In this document: in pieces, positions 53,657 through 62,575 of the stretch
How the letters are laid out: every line of letters starts with the position of its first letter
How positions within the stretch are numbered: position 1 is the stretch's first letter
Assembly: GCF_003951095.1 (NCBI RefSeq)
Contig: NZ_QXGL01000003.1
Span: 1 to 64,000, forward strand
Reading direction: 5' to 3'
DNA from: Bifidobacterium goeldii
Lineage (GTDB): Bacteria; Actinomycetota; Actinomycetes; Actinomycetales; Bifidobacteriaceae
DNA: 64,000 nucleotides
Notes under the pieces: model-generated
Told to the model about the DNA's origin: nothing
Database searches by the model: none
Seen by the model: the letters and a program-made list of their open reading frames with translations, nothing else
Program-made: the position numbers and the translations under genes

Positions 53657-54406
53657 TCAGGCGACTTCGATGCCCTCGGACTTGGCCAGTTCAGCCAAGC
53701 GGCCTTCGATCTCCTCGTAGGCCGGGATGATCGAGCCGAGACCACGGCGGAACAGGTCCTTGTCAAGGTGCTCGACCTTGCCGGAATGGTCGCGCTGATC
53801 CCACAGGCGGCAGGAATCCGGCGTAATCTCGTCGGCCAACAGCAGCGTGCCGTCAGAAGCGCGGCCCATCTCAATCTTGAAGTCGACGAGCTTGACGTCG
53901 ATCTTCGCGAAGATGTCAATCAATGCTTCGTTAATACGACGAGCCAGCGGAGCGATTTCAGCGAGATCTTCGCGCGTGCACACGCCGAGAGCCACCAGAT
54001 CATCATCATTCACGAACGGATCGTGCAGATCATCGTTCTTGAGGAAGTACTCGAGCACCGGCTCCTTGAGCGGCAGACCTTCTTCGACGCCCAAGCGCGA
54101 GCAGAAGTGGCCGGCAGCAGTGTTGCGCAGCACGATTTCGAGCGGGAACATATCCATCTTGCGCACCAGCTGAGCGGTGTCGTTCACGCGCTTAACGAGG
54201 TGGCTATCAATACCACGGGCCTTGAGCAGGTCAAAGATGATGGTGGTGATGAGGTTGTTCAGGCGGCCCTTGCCGGTGAAGTCCTCTTTCTTCTCGCCGT
54301 CGCCCGCCGTTGCGGTGTTCTTGTATTCGACCCACAGGATTTCCGGGTCGTCGGTTGCGTACAGCTGCTTGGCCTTGCCCTCGTAGAGCTTTTCCAGTTT
54401 CTCCAT
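53657..54406 (-). CDS. purC: SAICAR synthetase PurC
   Basis: A 249-residue enzyme ligating aspartate to CAIR with [23 protein letters not shown] at the N-terminus, the segment [21 protein letters not shown] and the late [11 protein letters not shown] and [16 protein letters not shown] are diagnostic. GAAAGGCGATC precedes the ATG. It is the first gene of a purC-purL operon and lies 192 bases after purT, so it probably has its own promoter. Confidence 0.97.
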   Translation of the reverse strand: MEKLEKLYEGKAKQLYATDDPEILWVEYKNTATAGDGEKKEDFTGKGRLNNLITTIIFDLLKARGIDSHLVKRVNDTAQLVRKMDMFPLEIVLRNTAAGHFCSRLGVEEGLPLKEPVLEYFLKNDDLHDPFVNDDDLVALGVCTREDLAEIAPLARRINEALIDIFAKIDVKLVDFKIEMGRASDGTLLLADEITPDSCRLWDQRDHSGKVEHLDKDLFRRGLGSIIPAYEEIEGRLAELAKSEGIEVA

Positions 54407-54577
54407 GATCGCCTTTCAAATCAGCGGAATTTCTGGGTGAACTAACGGTAAAAGGGTACCAATAAAGGGCTACAACTCGGCCTTTCGGAGTGGCATGAAG
54501 ACGTACTGAACGCAAGGGGTGTATCCCCGCGGTGTTGGATATCGCAATTGACCACGGGGATACATGTTTGAGGACGA

Positions 54578-54617
54578 TGATCTCAGTGCACGGTGATCTC
54601 AGTGCACGGTGATCTCA
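54578..54617. repeat. Tandem 16-bp duplication over the purT stop codon
   Basis: TGATCTCAGTGCACGG occurs at 54578-54593 and 54594-54609, followed by a third partial copy TGATCTCA. The second copy contains the purT stop, and the first repeats the ITVH-stop coding sequence just past the gene. Confidence 0.85.
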
Positions 54618-55900
54618 AGCGTGTCGGCAACACGAGTGGCTTTGGCGCGCGCATCGGCCTCATTATCACCAATTGCCAATGCCACCGCCATACGACGATG
54701 CCCATGCACTTCAGGCTTCGCAAAAATACGCAGATCCGTATCTGGCTCAGCTAAAGCAGAGGGCATATTGGCAAACGTTGCTTCACCATCACCAGCGACA
54801 ACAATCGCGTGACTTGCTGCAACCTTGCCATCCGGCATCGCTAACGCAACATGGCCGGCAGTAACAGGCAATCCGAGAATCGCACGCGCATGAAGTGCGA
54901 ATTCACTCAAACGCTGCGAAATCATCGTCACCATGCCAGTATCATGCGGACGCGGCGAAACCTCATTAAACAGCACCGAACCATCGGTGAGCACGAACAG
55001 CTCCACGCCAAACACGCCCCAACCGCGCTCGCCGCTTGCGGTAGCTTTTGCGACAAGGCCTTCGACCGCAGCGCGTGCAATGCGGCTCGCTTGGGCAAGC
55101 ACAGTATCGTTCGCTGCTGCCGGCTGCCACGATTCGCGATAATCGCCACTTTCCTGACGCTGGCCAATCGGCGCGCAGGTCACAATACCAGCCGATGAGC
55201 TTACCGTCAGCACCGTCAGCTCATAATCCAACGGTGCTAACGCTTCAACAATCACACGAGACACATCTCCCTCGCCGGATGCGCGGCGGCCTTCCTGCGC
55301 TTCCGTCCATGCAGCATCAATCGCATCCGCCGAGCGCACAATCGACTGACCATGGCCAGACGAGCTCATAATCGGCTTCACCACACACGGATACCCGACT
55401 TCAAGCGCACCGGCGCGCAGCTCCTCAAGCGAGCCAGCAAAACGATAAGGCGTTGTCGGCAATCCCAGCTCTTCGTGCGCAATAACACGCAAACGCTCAC
55501 GATCCATACAAATCGCAGCAATTTGCGCACTTGGCACTACTTGCGCGCCGTGTGCCGCAGCTGCAGCCAGCTCGCTCGTAGCAATCGCTTCAACTTCCGG
55601 CACGATAATGTCCGGCTGTATGTCATCAAACAGCGCGCGCAGTTGCTGTGCATTCGCCATATCGAGCACACGATACTCATGTGCTACTTGCTGGGCGGGT
55701 GCGCCCGCGTATGAATCAGCCGCACACACCCACGCGCCAAGACGCATAAGCTCAATAGTGACTTCTTTACCAAGTTCACCTGCGCCAAGGAACAATACAC
55801 GCGTTGGCTGCGCGCCCAACGGCGTGCCGAGCGTGCGACCGGCTGCACGATTCGTGGAATTAGTGGAAGAGGGGATACTGGTTGCGTTCGTCTCAGTCAT
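54599..55900 (-). CDS. purT: Formate-dependent phosphoribosylglycinamide formyltransferase PurT
   Basis: A 433-residue ATP-grasp enzyme that formylates GAR with formate and ATP, the folate-independent alternative to PurN. RVLFLGAGELGKEVTIELMR and the ATP-grasp segment VVKPIMSSSGHGQSIV are diagnostic of PurT, while FNEVSPRPHDTGMVTMISQ closes the site. ATGs at 55909 and 55900 compete. A promoter with TTGACG (55929-55934 complement) and CACAAT seven bases before 55900 argues for a leaderless start there. No purN is in the window. It is divergent from the glycosyltransferase. Confidence 0.93.
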   Translation of the reverse strand: MTETNATSIPSSTNSTNRAAGRTLGTPLGAQPTRVLFLGAGELGKEVTIELMRLGAWVCAADSYAGAPAQQVAHEYRVLDMANAQQLRALFDDIQPDIIVPEVEAIATSELAAAAAHGAQVVPSAQIAAICMDRERLRVIAHEELGLPTTPYRFAGSLEELRAGALEVGYPCVVKPIMSSSGHGQSIVRSADAIDAAWTEAQEGRRASGEGDVSRVIVEALAPLDYELTVLTVSSSAGIVTCAPIGQRQESGDYRESWQPAAANDTVLAQASRIARAAVEGLVAKATASGERGWGVFGVELFVLTDGSVLFNEVSPRPHDTGMVTMISQRLSEFALHARAILGLPVTAGHVALAMPDGKVAASHAIVVAGDGEATFANMPSALAEPDTDLRIFAKPEVHGHRRMAVALAIGDNEADARAKATRVADTLEITVH

Positions 55901-55907
55901 GCCACTC

Positions 55908-55934
55908 ATTGTGCCATCGAGGGGCTACCGTCAA
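55908..55934 (-). promoter_or_regulatory. Probable leaderless promoter of purT
   Basis: On the minus strand TTGACG (-35) is followed after 15 bases by CACAAT (-10), which lies seven bases before the ATG at 55900. The same -10 word and spacing occur at alr. Transcription would begin at or next to the start codon. Confidence 0.5.
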
Positions 55935-56114
55935 TCAGCCAGTTGCAATACTTCAATGGCGGTCCATAGATTTTCCGTATGACCAGGCCCTTGTGGCGTG
56001 CTGCAATCTCTGCAACGATGATGATCACCGGGCGGTTGTAACCCGCGCCGGGCCAACGTTTTAGGGGGAAGGCAATATTCGGTAGAAGAGAAAGGGGTAA
56101 GCGGAAGGAGCGTT

Positions 56115-56151
56115 GCGACGTGTTATCGAAAGGGGATCGATGACACGTCGC
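56115..56151 (+). repeat. Inverted repeat around an alternative glycosyltransferase start
   Basis: GCGACGTGT and ACACGTCGC form a perfect 9-bp inverted repeat with a 19-base centre that contains AAAGGGGATCG and the ATG at 56140. It could be an operator or a hairpin that hides this ribosome site. Confidence 0.5.
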
Positions 56152-56196
56152 GTGGCACGCTACGATCGGGGGCAGCTTGAGCGATACCATAGGGCA

Positions 56197-57381
56197 ATGG
56201 CTGAAAACGAGAGCAGGGAAGAAGACGCACGTCCGCCACAGATTGAACGGCCACTGACGATTGTGCTGGTGATGGACACCATCGGCAATAAAGGCAATGG
56301 CACGTCTAATTCTGCATTGCAGTATGCGCATGAGTTGGAACGTCAAGGGCATCACGTGCGACTGGTTGGCATTGGTGCGCCGGAATATCCAGCTCGGATC
56401 AACAAAGTGCCGTTAGTGTCATGGGTGGCAGCCAAACAGCAGATGCAATTTGCGCAGCCCAGCGAAACACTGTTCCGTACGGCGTTCGCTGGCGCGGATA
56501 TCGTGCACATTTATTTACCGTTTAAATTCGGGCGTCAAGCGTACCGAATCGCTCGCTCGATGGGCATTCCAGTCACCGCAGGATTCCATTTACAGCCGGA
56601 GAATGTCACCTATTCAGCTGGACCGCTCAAGTATGTTCCTGGAATATCGTCATTCTTGTATTGGCTGTTTAACATGTGGCTCTACCGGCGAGTTGACCAT
56701 ATTCATGCGCCTACTGAAATGATTGCGGAACAGCTGCGCTCGCATGGGTACAAAGCTAAACTGCATGTGATTTCGAACGGGTACACGGCTCGTTTTACGC
56801 CGAAGCAGCAGCGTTCTGCTAACGCTCCAACTCCGGTACCGTTTCGTGTTGTTGCTTCTGGCAGATTGACTCATGAAAAAGATCACATCACGCTGATTAA
56901 AGCTATTGCTCGGTGCCGTCATGCGCGTGATATTGAGTTGACGATTTGCGGTACTGGCCCGCTTGCGCACTATTTGCGATTCCGTGCAAAGCGTTTGCTG
57001 ACGCGCCCTGCCTCGATTGGGTTTCATGACAATGCAGATATGCCGGCACTCTTGCGCTCGTGTGATCTGTTTGTGCACCCGTCAATCGTTGATATTGAAT
57101 CATTGAGCGTGATTGAAGGCATGGCATCTGGCCTCGTGCCGGTGATTGCTGCCTCTGAATTGAGTGCCGCTAGCCAATTTGCGTTGCTGGATGAATCGCT
57201 ATTCCCGGCACGTGATGCTACGCTGTTGGCGCGGCGTATCGACTGGTGGATTGACCATCCTGATGAACTTGCGAAATGGGGTGAACGTTACGCGCGTCAC
57301 ACCAAAGAGCATTATTCTGTTGAAGCGTCAGTGACACAATTTGTGGATATGGAGCGGCAGGCTATTGCTGATAACCACTGA
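56197..57381 (+). CDS. GT4-type glycosyltransferase
   Basis: A 394-residue GT-B glycosyltransferase. The N-terminal domain has TIVLVMDTIGNKGNGTSNSA and the donor-binding C-terminal domain begins near VVASGRLTHEKDHITLIKAI. DLFVHPSIVDIESLSVIEGM is the family 4 EX7E motif region that binds the nucleotide sugar. It probably builds a cell-surface glycolipid or polysaccharide; acceptor unknown. The start is uncertain: ATG 56197 has TACCAT six bases before it, suggesting a leaderless transcript, while ATG 56140 has an AAAGGGG ribosome site inside an inverted repeat. Confidence 0.86.
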   Translation: MAENESREEDARPPQIERPLTIVLVMDTIGNKGNGTSNSALQYAHELERQGHHVRLVGIGAPEYPARINKVPLVSWVAAKQQMQFAQPSETLFRTAFAGADIVHIYLPFKFGRQAYRIARSMGIPVTAGFHLQPENVTYSAGPLKYVPGISSFLYWLFNMWLYRRVDHIHAPTEMIAEQLRSHGYKAKLHVISNGYTARFTPKQQRSANAPTPVPFRVVASGRLTHEKDHITLIKAIARCRHARDIELTICGTGPLAHYLRFRAKRLLTRPASIGFHDNADMPALLRSCDLFVHPSIVDIESLSVIEGMASGLVPVIAASELSAASQFALLDESLFPARDATLLARRIDWWIDHPDELAKWGERYARHTKEHYSVEASVTQFVDMERQAIADNH

Positions 57382-57424
57382 ATGATGCTGCTCCGCAGTT
57401 TTTGAGCAGCTCATAGTCAATAGA

Positions 57425-57477
57425 AAACGCCTGGTGTCAGAGCGGCTAATCGCTGTCGCTGTTGACACCAGGCGTTT
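57425..57477. terminator. Bidirectional terminator between glycosyltransferase and aldolase genes
   Basis: A perfect 15-bp stem AAACGCCTGGTGTCA / TGACACCAGGCGTTT with a 23-base loop that contains a further small stem (AGCG/CGCT). It stands between two convergent genes. Confidence 0.85.
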
Positions 57478-57510
57478 CGTATTTCTTGAAATTGCTATAG
57501 GTCGATACCG

Positions 57511-58548
57511 TTAGAGCAATGCAATCAGCGCATCGGTCTGCTCGTCAGTGGTGTACCAGCTCGTGCAGAAACGCATAACCGTGTGCGTGTCATCTGCTTT
57601 TTCCATAAAGCCCATGCGCACGTTGCGGCTGAGACGATCAATAGTAGGCTGATCGAGCGTGACAAATACCTGATTGGTTGGCGCGTCGAACGTCAACTGA
57701 TAGCCCTTATCGCGCAGCGCCGCACGAATACGGTCCGCCTGTCGATTCGCATTGCCGGCAATACGGCAATACAAGTTGTCAGTAAACAGCGTGTCGAACT
57801 GTAAACCAAGCAGCCAGCCCTTAGCGAGCAACGCGCCGTGCTGCTTCACCAATGTCAAAAAATGCTTTGGTGTGTCGCTGAACTTGCCATGGTGAGTGAA
57901 TACAACTGCTTCACCGAACAATGCGCCCACCTTAGTGCCGCCGATATAAAACACGTCAGCAATGCGAGCAAGATCTTCAAGCGTAATGTCATTGCCTTCA
58001 GCAGTAAGTGCATAACCAAGTCGTGCGCCATCCACAAACAACGGCATGTCATAGCGATGGGCTACTTCGGCAAGACGCTCAAGCTCAGCTTTGGTGTACA
58101 GCGTGCCATATTCAGTAGCCTGCGAGACATAGACAGAACCAGGGAAAACCATGTGCTCATAATTATCGTCCGCATAAAACGTGGCACAGTATGCATCAAG
58201 CTCATCAGCGTTGATTTTGCCATTGTGATGGGGGAGTGCAAGCACTTTATGGCCACTCGCCTCAATTGCTCCAGCTTCGTGAACGTTGACGTGACCGCTC
58301 AACGCTGCGACTACACCTGCATATTGCGGAGTGATGGAATCAATAACAGTCTGATTGGTTTGGGTGCCACCCACGAGGAACCACACGTCAGCATCGGGGG
58401 CGGCACACGCTTCGCGAATTTTTGCTTTGGCTTGCTCACACATAGAGTCGGAGCCGTAGCCGGGGAATCGCGTCTCGTTGGTTTGCGCAAGACGCGCGAG
58501 AATCTCAGGGGTTGCTCCGCAAGAATAGTCATTTTCAAAAGACAGCAT
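57511..58548 (-). CDS. Threonine aldolase family PLP enzyme
   Basis: A 345-residue fold-type I PLP enzyme of the low-specificity L-threonine aldolase family (beta-eliminating lyase superfamily), cleaving threonine to glycine and acetaldehyde. The N-terminal MLSFENDYSCGATPEIL, VWFLVGGTQTNQTVID, PLFVDGARLGYAL and the PLP lysine in FYIGGTKVGALFGEA are characteristic. ATG 58548 gives the usual family start; ATG 58560 adds four residues and cannot be excluded. Neither has a strong ribosome site. It is a single gene ending at the shared terminator. Confidence 0.9.
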   Translation of the reverse strand: MLSFENDYSCGATPEILARLAQTNETRFPGYGSDSMCEQAKAKIREACAAPDADVWFLVGGTQTNQTVIDSITPQYAGVVAALSGHVNVHEAGAIEASGHKVLALPHHNGKINADELDAYCATFYADDNYEHMVFPGSVYVSQATEYGTLYTKAELERLAEVAHRYDMPLFVDGARLGYALTAEGNDITLEDLARIADVFYIGGTKVGALFGEAVVFTHHGKFSDTPKHFLTLVKQHGALLAKGWLLGLQFDTLFTDNLYCRIAGNANRQADRIRAALRDKGYQLTFDAPTNQVFVTLDQPTIDRLSRNVRMGFMEKADDTHTVMRFCTSWYTTDEQTDALIALL

Positions 58549-58678
58549 GGTCGCTCGCATTCTCTGTGACGTTCATAAAAACGTCGGTACCGTAACAGAG
58601 GCGAGTCTAGTCCGTTGTGATGTCTTTGCTGATAGCGGCAGCAGTCTTAAGCCCCGCAGTCATGCGTGAAACGAAAAA

Positions 58679-58706
58679 AATCCCGGAACCATGCGATTCC
58701 GGGATT
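58679..58706 (-). terminator. Terminator of the tRNA-His gene
   Basis: AATCCCGGAA / TTCCGGGATT is a perfect 10-bp stem with an eight-base loop, followed on the minus strand by a run of seven T. It lies six bases past the tRNA. Confidence 0.92.
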
Positions 58707-58712
58707 CGTGGG

Positions 58713-58785
58713 GTGGATAACGCGGCTCGAACGCGCGACCTTCTGAACCACAATCAGATGCTCTACCAACTGAGCTATATCCACC
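58713..58785 (-). tRNA. tRNA-His (anticodon GUG)
   Basis: On the minus strand the gene begins GGTGGATATAGCTCAG. The anticodon arm TCTGATTGTGGTTCAGA carries GTG and the T-arm has GTTCGAGC. The encoded extra 5' G pairs with C at the discriminator position, the identity mark of tRNA-His. CCA is not encoded. Confidence 0.96.
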
Positions 58786-59107
58786 ATGGTGCTTACCGCC
58801 ACAAACTGCGGCGAACAGGCAACAGATGGATACTATACACGATTTTGCGCGTCTGTCACATTCGGCGTGTTTCGGGCGCGTCGCGATAGCTGCCGCAGCC
58901 CTGAAACGGTACAATATATAAGTGAAGGCCGGAGTTGTAATCGGCCGGGAATCTTGTCGGTTGCAATGAAGCGCCCGAGGAAATATCCCAGCGCAACGCC
59001 TTCGAAAATCAATAACTGAAGATGCATAATTGAACCTATGTAGCGATTCGTTGCGCGGCGTAGAAGCGATACGGCGAGGAAGCCGGGCCGTGATGAGTGA
59101 GATGGTA
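58786..59107. other. Non-coding stretch upstream of the str operon
   Basis: No supported gene is present. A minus-strand frame from an ATG at 59026 begins with a hydrophobic stretch but has no ribosome site, no recognisable family and runs towards the tRNA, so I do not call it. TATATAAGTG near 58915 might belong to a promoter. Confidence 0.4.
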
Positions 59108-59146
59108 AACCCCGGGTGGGTGCGCGACGGCGACCCGCCCGGGGTT
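59108..59146. terminator. GC-rich hairpin before the str operon promoter
   Basis: AACCCCGGG / CCCGGGGTT plus GGGT / ACCC inside gives a stem of about 14 pairs with an 11-base loop. It lies directly upstream of the rpsL promoter and probably insulates it. Confidence 0.6.
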
Positions 59147-59173
59147 CTTGCATGTCCAGTGATCTGATATGAT
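59145..59173 (+). promoter_or_regulatory. Probable str operon promoter
   Basis: TTCTTG (59145-59150) and TATGAT (59168-59173) are spaced by 17 bases; the overlapping pair TTGCAT / TGATAT is an alternative. The leader before rpsL would be about 215 bases. Confidence 0.5.
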
Positions 59174-59283
59174 ATCTATCTGTGTGTGCCAACGGTGCGC
59201 CTTATGTGATAGGTGTGCGCGTTGGGATATCCCGGAACTTGACTGGATCGCGCGCAGTAATGCGGACTGTGAAAGAGTGACGG

Positions 59284-59313
59284 GCCATCGGGCCGGTGGA
59301 CTGTGGCTTTTTT
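59284..59313 (+). promoter_or_regulatory. Attenuator-like hairpin with T-run in the rpsL leader
   Basis: A GC-rich segment with GGCC and CCA-CGG / CCG-TGG pairings is followed by GTGGC and six T (59308-59313), about 84 bases before rpsL. It has the form of an intrinsic terminator inside the leader, so premature termination could tune the operon. Confidence 0.35.
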
Positions 59314-59396
59314 CACGACGATTCATGTGGTCGGGCGTGGGCTGCAGTGTGGCGGTCTCACGGAATGGAAGAAACCACTGAATCGGAGAATTCAAG

Positions 59397-59768
59397 TTGC
59401 CTACTATTGAACAGCTCGTCCGCAAGGGACGTTCGCCGAAGCCGAAGAAGTCGAAGACTTTGGCGCTGAAGGGCAGCCCGCTGCGTCGCGGCGTGTGCAC
59501 CCGTGTCTACACCACCACCCCGAAGAAGCCGAACTCGGCTCTGCGTAAGGTCGCTCGTGTGCGCCTGTCCTCGGGTATTGAAGTTACCGCCTACATTCCG
59601 GGCGAAGGCCACAACCTGCAGGAGCACTCCATCGTGCTCGTGCGCGGCGGCCGTGTGAAGGATCTGCCGGGTGTGCGTTACCACATCGTGCGTGGTGCGC
59701 TCGATACCCAGGGTGTCAAGGACCGCAAGCAGGGTCGTTCCCTGTACGGAGCAAAGAAGGCGAAGTAA
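59397..59768 (+). CDS. rpsL: 30S ribosomal protein S12
   Basis: A 123-residue ribosomal protein at the decoding centre. [14 protein letters not shown] at the N-terminus, [17 protein letters not shown] and the loop [15 protein letters not shown] are canonical; the lysines in both loops are the streptomycin-sensitive form. Translation starts at a TTG with CGGAGA upstream, an uncommon start for a highly expressed gene. rpsG follows after five bases. Confidence 0.98.
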   Translation: MPTIEQLVRKGRSPKPKKSKTLALKGSPLRRGVCTRVYTTTPKKPNSALRKVARVRLSSGIEVTAYIPGEGHNLQEHSIVLVRGGRVKDLPGVRYHIVRGALDTQGVKDRKQGRSLYGAKKAK

Positions 59769-59773
59769 GAGAT

Positions 59774-60244
59774 ATGTCACGTAAAGGACCCTCCAAGAAG
59801 CACCAGCTGCTGCCCGATCCGATCTACGGTTCGACTGTCGTGGCTCAGCTCATCAACAAGATCCTGCTCGACGGCAAGAAGTCGATCGCTGAGGACATCG
59901 TCTACTCCGCACTCGATATGGTCAAGGAGAAGACGGATCAGGAGCCAGTGGCTGTGCTGAAGCGCGCTCTGGACAACATTCGTCCGTCCCTCGAGGTGCG
60001 TTCCCGCCGTGTCGGTGGCGCTACCTACCAGGTGCCGGTTGAGGTGAAGCCGGCTCGCGCCAACACGCTGTCCCTGCGCTGGCTGACTGACTTCTCCCGC
60101 GCTCGTCGTGAGAAGACTATGGCCGAGCGTCTGGCCAACGAGATCCTCGACGCCTCCAACGGCCTCGGCGCTTCTGTCAAGCGTCGCGAGGATACTCATA
60201 AGATGGCTGAGGCCAACAAGGCCTTCGCTCACTACCGCTGGTAA
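59774..60244 (+). CDS. rpsG: 30S ribosomal protein S7
   Basis: A 156-residue primary 16S rRNA-binding protein that nucleates assembly of the 30S head. It begins [20 protein letters not shown] and contains [14 protein letters not shown] and the C-terminal [10 protein letters not shown]. It lies between rpsL and fusA in the standard str operon order. AAGAGAT precedes the ATG. Confidence 0.98.
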   Translation: MSRKGPSKKHQLLPDPIYGSTVVAQLINKILLDGKKSIAEDIVYSALDMVKEKTDQEPVAVLKRALDNIRPSLEVRSRRVGGATYQVPVEVKPARANTLSLRWLTDFSRARREKTMAERLANEILDASNGLGASVKRREDTHKMAEANKAFAHYRW

Positions 60245-60274
60245 TTTCTTCCGAACGAGAGCTAAGGAATAGCA

Positions 60275-62404
60275 ATGGCACTTGACGTGCTTACGGATCT
60301 GCACATGATCCGCAACATCGGCATCATGGCTCACATTGATGCTGGTAAGACCACCACTACCGAGCGTATCCTCTTCTACACCGGCAAGAACTACAAGATC
60401 GGCGAGACCCACGATGGCGCCTCGACGATGGACTTCATGGCCCAGGAGCAGGAACGCGGTATTACTATCCAGTCCGCTGCTACCACGTGCTTCTGGAACC
60501 GCCAGACGCACGACACCAAGGACAAGTACCAGATCAACATCATCGATACCCCTGGCCACGTGGACTTCACGGCCGAGGTGGAGCGCTCCCTGCGAGTACT
60601 CGATGGTGCTGTTGCTGTCTTCGATGGTAAGGAAGGCGTGGAGCCGCAGTCTGAGACCGTGTGGCGTCAGGCTGACAAGTATGGCGTGCCGCGTATCTGC
60701 TTCATCAACAAGATGGATAAGCTCGGCGCTGACTTCTACTTCTCCGTGCAGACCATCAAGGATAAGCTCGGCGCTAAGCCGCTCGTTGTCCAGCTGCCGA
60801 TCGGCGCTGAGAACGACTTCGCTGGCGTTGTCGATCTGATCCGTATGAAGGCCTACGTGTGGAACGATGTGTCCACCGATCAGGGTGCTCACTACGACAC
60901 CACTGATATCCCGGCTGACCTGCAGGACAAGGCTGAAGAGTACCGCGCTCAGCTGCTCGACGATGTGGCGGAAGCCAGCGACGAGCTGACCGAGAAGTAC
61001 CTCGAGGCTGGCGAGCTGACTGAGGAAGAAATCCGCGCTGGTATCCGTCAGCTGACCATTGAGCGTCGCGCTTACCCGGTTCTGTGCGGTTCCGCATTCA
61101 AGGACAAGGGTGTGCAGCCGATGCTGGACGCCGTGGTGGACTACCTGCCCTCCCCGGAGGACGTGCCGTTCATCAAGGGCTTCAAGCCGGGCGACGAATC
61201 CGTTGAGATCGAGCGCAAGCCGCTGACTTCCGATCCGTTCGCGGCTCTGGTCTTCAAGATCTCCACCCACCCGTTCTACGGCAAGCTCGTGTTCGTGCGC
61301 GTGTACTCCGGCTCCGTTAAGCCTGGCGACAACGTGCTCGACTCCACCAAGGGCAAGAAGGAGCGCATCGGTAAGATCTTCCAGATGCACGCCGACAAGG
61401 AAAACCCGGTGGATGCTGCTGAGGCCGGTAACATCTACACCTTCGTGGGTCTGAAGAACGTCTCCACCGGTGACACCCTGTGCGCCGAGTCCGCTCCGAT
61501 CTCCCTCGAATCCATGACCTTCCCGGATCCGGTGATCCAGGTGGCTGTGGAGCCGAAGACCAAGGCTGATCAGGAGAAGATGGGCATCGCTCTGGCGAAG
61601 CTCTCCGACGAGGATCCGACCTTCCAAGTGACCACCGATGAAGAGTCTGGTCAGACCCTGATCGCTGGTATGGGCGAGCTTCAGCTCGACATCATCGTCG
61701 ACCGTATGCGTCGTGAGTTCAAGGTTGAGTGCAACGTGGGTAAGCCGCAGGTCGCGTACCGCGAGACCATCCGCAAGCCTGTGCTCAACGAGGTCTACAC
61801 CCACAAGAAGCAGACTGGTGGTTCTGGCCAGTTTGCAAAGGTGTTCATGAACTTCGAGCCGCTCGACACCGAGGCTGGCGAAACCTTCGAGTTCGAGAAC
61901 AAGGTCACTGGTGGCCACATCTCCGCCGAATTCATCGGTCCTATCGAGGCTGGTGTCAAGGAAGCTATGGAGTCTGGTGTGCTCGCTGGCTTCCCGGTGG
62001 TGGGCGTCAAGGCCACCGTGTACGACGGCCAGATGCACCCGGTCGATTCTTCGGAAATGGCCTTCAAGATCGCCGGTTCTATGGCGTTCAAGGAAGCTGC
62101 TCCGAAGGCCAAGCCGGTCATCCTCGAGCCGATCATGGCCGTGGAAGTCCGTACTCCGGAAGAGTACATGGGCGACGTTATCGGCGATCTGAACCAGCGT
62201 CGTGGCAACATTCAGTCCATGACCGACGCCACTGGCGTTAAGGTCATCGACGCGAAGGTGCCGATGAGCGAGATGTTTGGTTACATTGGCGACCTGCGTT
62301 CCAAGACCCAGGGCCGCGCTATGTTCACCATGCAGATGGACTCCTACGCTGAGGTCCCGAAGTCGGTCTCTGACGAGATCATTAAGGCCCAGCGCGGCGA
62401 GTGA
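60275..62404 (+). CDS. fusA: Translation elongation factor G
   Basis: A 709-residue GTPase that drives ribosomal translocation. G1 is [12 protein letters not shown]3 is DTPGHVDFT, and G4 is NKMD. Domains II to V follow in order and the full length is normal. The gene lies 30 bases after rpsG with GAGAGCTAAGGA upstream. Strong G/C third-position bias fits high expression. Confidence 0.98.
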   Translation: MALDVLTDLHMIRNIGIMAHIDAGKTTTTERILFYTGKNYKIGETHDGASTMDFMAQEQERGITIQSAATTCFWNRQTHDTKDKYQINIIDTPGHVDFTAEVERSLRVLDGAVAVFDGKEGVEPQSETVWRQADKYGVPRICFINKMDKLGADFYFSVQTIKDKLGAKPLVVQLPIGAENDFAGVVDLIRMKAYVWNDVSTDQGAHYDTTDIPADLQDKAEEYRAQLLDDVAEASDELTEKYLEAGELTEEEIRAGIRQLTIERRAYPVLCGSAFKDKGVQPMLDAVVDYLPSPEDVPFIKGFKPGDESVEIERKPLTSDPFAALVFKISTHPFYGKLVFVRVYSGSVKPGDNVLDSTKGKKERIGKIFQMHADKENPVDAAEAGNIYTFVGLKNVSTGDTLCAESAPISLESMTFPDPVIQVAVEPKTKADQEKMGIALAKLSDEDPTFQVTTDEESGQTLIAGMGELQLDIIVDRMRREFKVECNVGKPQVAYRETIRKPVLNEVYTHKKQTGGSGQFAKVFMNFEPLDTEAGETFEFENKVTGGHISAEFIGPIEAGVKEAMESGVLAGFPVVGVKATVYDGQMHPVDSSEMAFKIAGSMAFKEAAPKAKPVILEPIMAVEVRTPEEYMGDVIGDLNQRRGNIQSMTDATGVKVIDAKVPMSEMFGYIGDLRSKTQGRAMFTMQMDSYAEVPKSVSDEIIKAQRGE

Positions 62405-62435
62405 CACGCGTAGCCGCTTTGGTGGCTAACTGTCT

Positions 62436-62469
62436 CCAGTCAGCGGTAGAATTTTCTATCGCTGACTGG
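62436..62469 (+). terminator. Hairpin between fusA and tuf
   Basis: CCAGTCAGCG / CGCTGACTGG form a perfect 10-bp stem extended by TAG/CTA around a T-rich loop. No T-run follows. It may partly end the str transcript, tuf having its own promoter just downstream. Confidence 0.6.
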
Positions 62470-62484
62470 GTTCTGGCTCCAAAG

Positions 62485-62513
62485 TGGCACATAACCCAGA
62501 AACCCAGTACAAT
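62485..62513 (+). promoter_or_regulatory. tuf promoter
   Basis: TGGCAC (62485-62490) and TACAAT (62508-62513) are separated by 17 bases, about 60 bases before the ATG. It fits separate transcription of tuf. Confidence 0.55.
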
Positions 62514-62575
62514 GTAGCGAGTGCCTTGCGTTAACGCGCAAGCCAACTACACGAGACGTCCAGGAGGACAATTAC

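Noticed and set aside
58833-59026. Minus-strand small frame beginning MHLQLLIFEGVALGYFLGRF
   Set aside because: A hydrophobic start is visible, but there is no ribosome site, no recognisable family, and the frame runs into the tRNA-His flank.
59777-62407. Long minus-strand open frame opposite rpsG and fusA
   Set aside because: Same cause: the strong codon bias of fusA. The translated product resembles no protein family.
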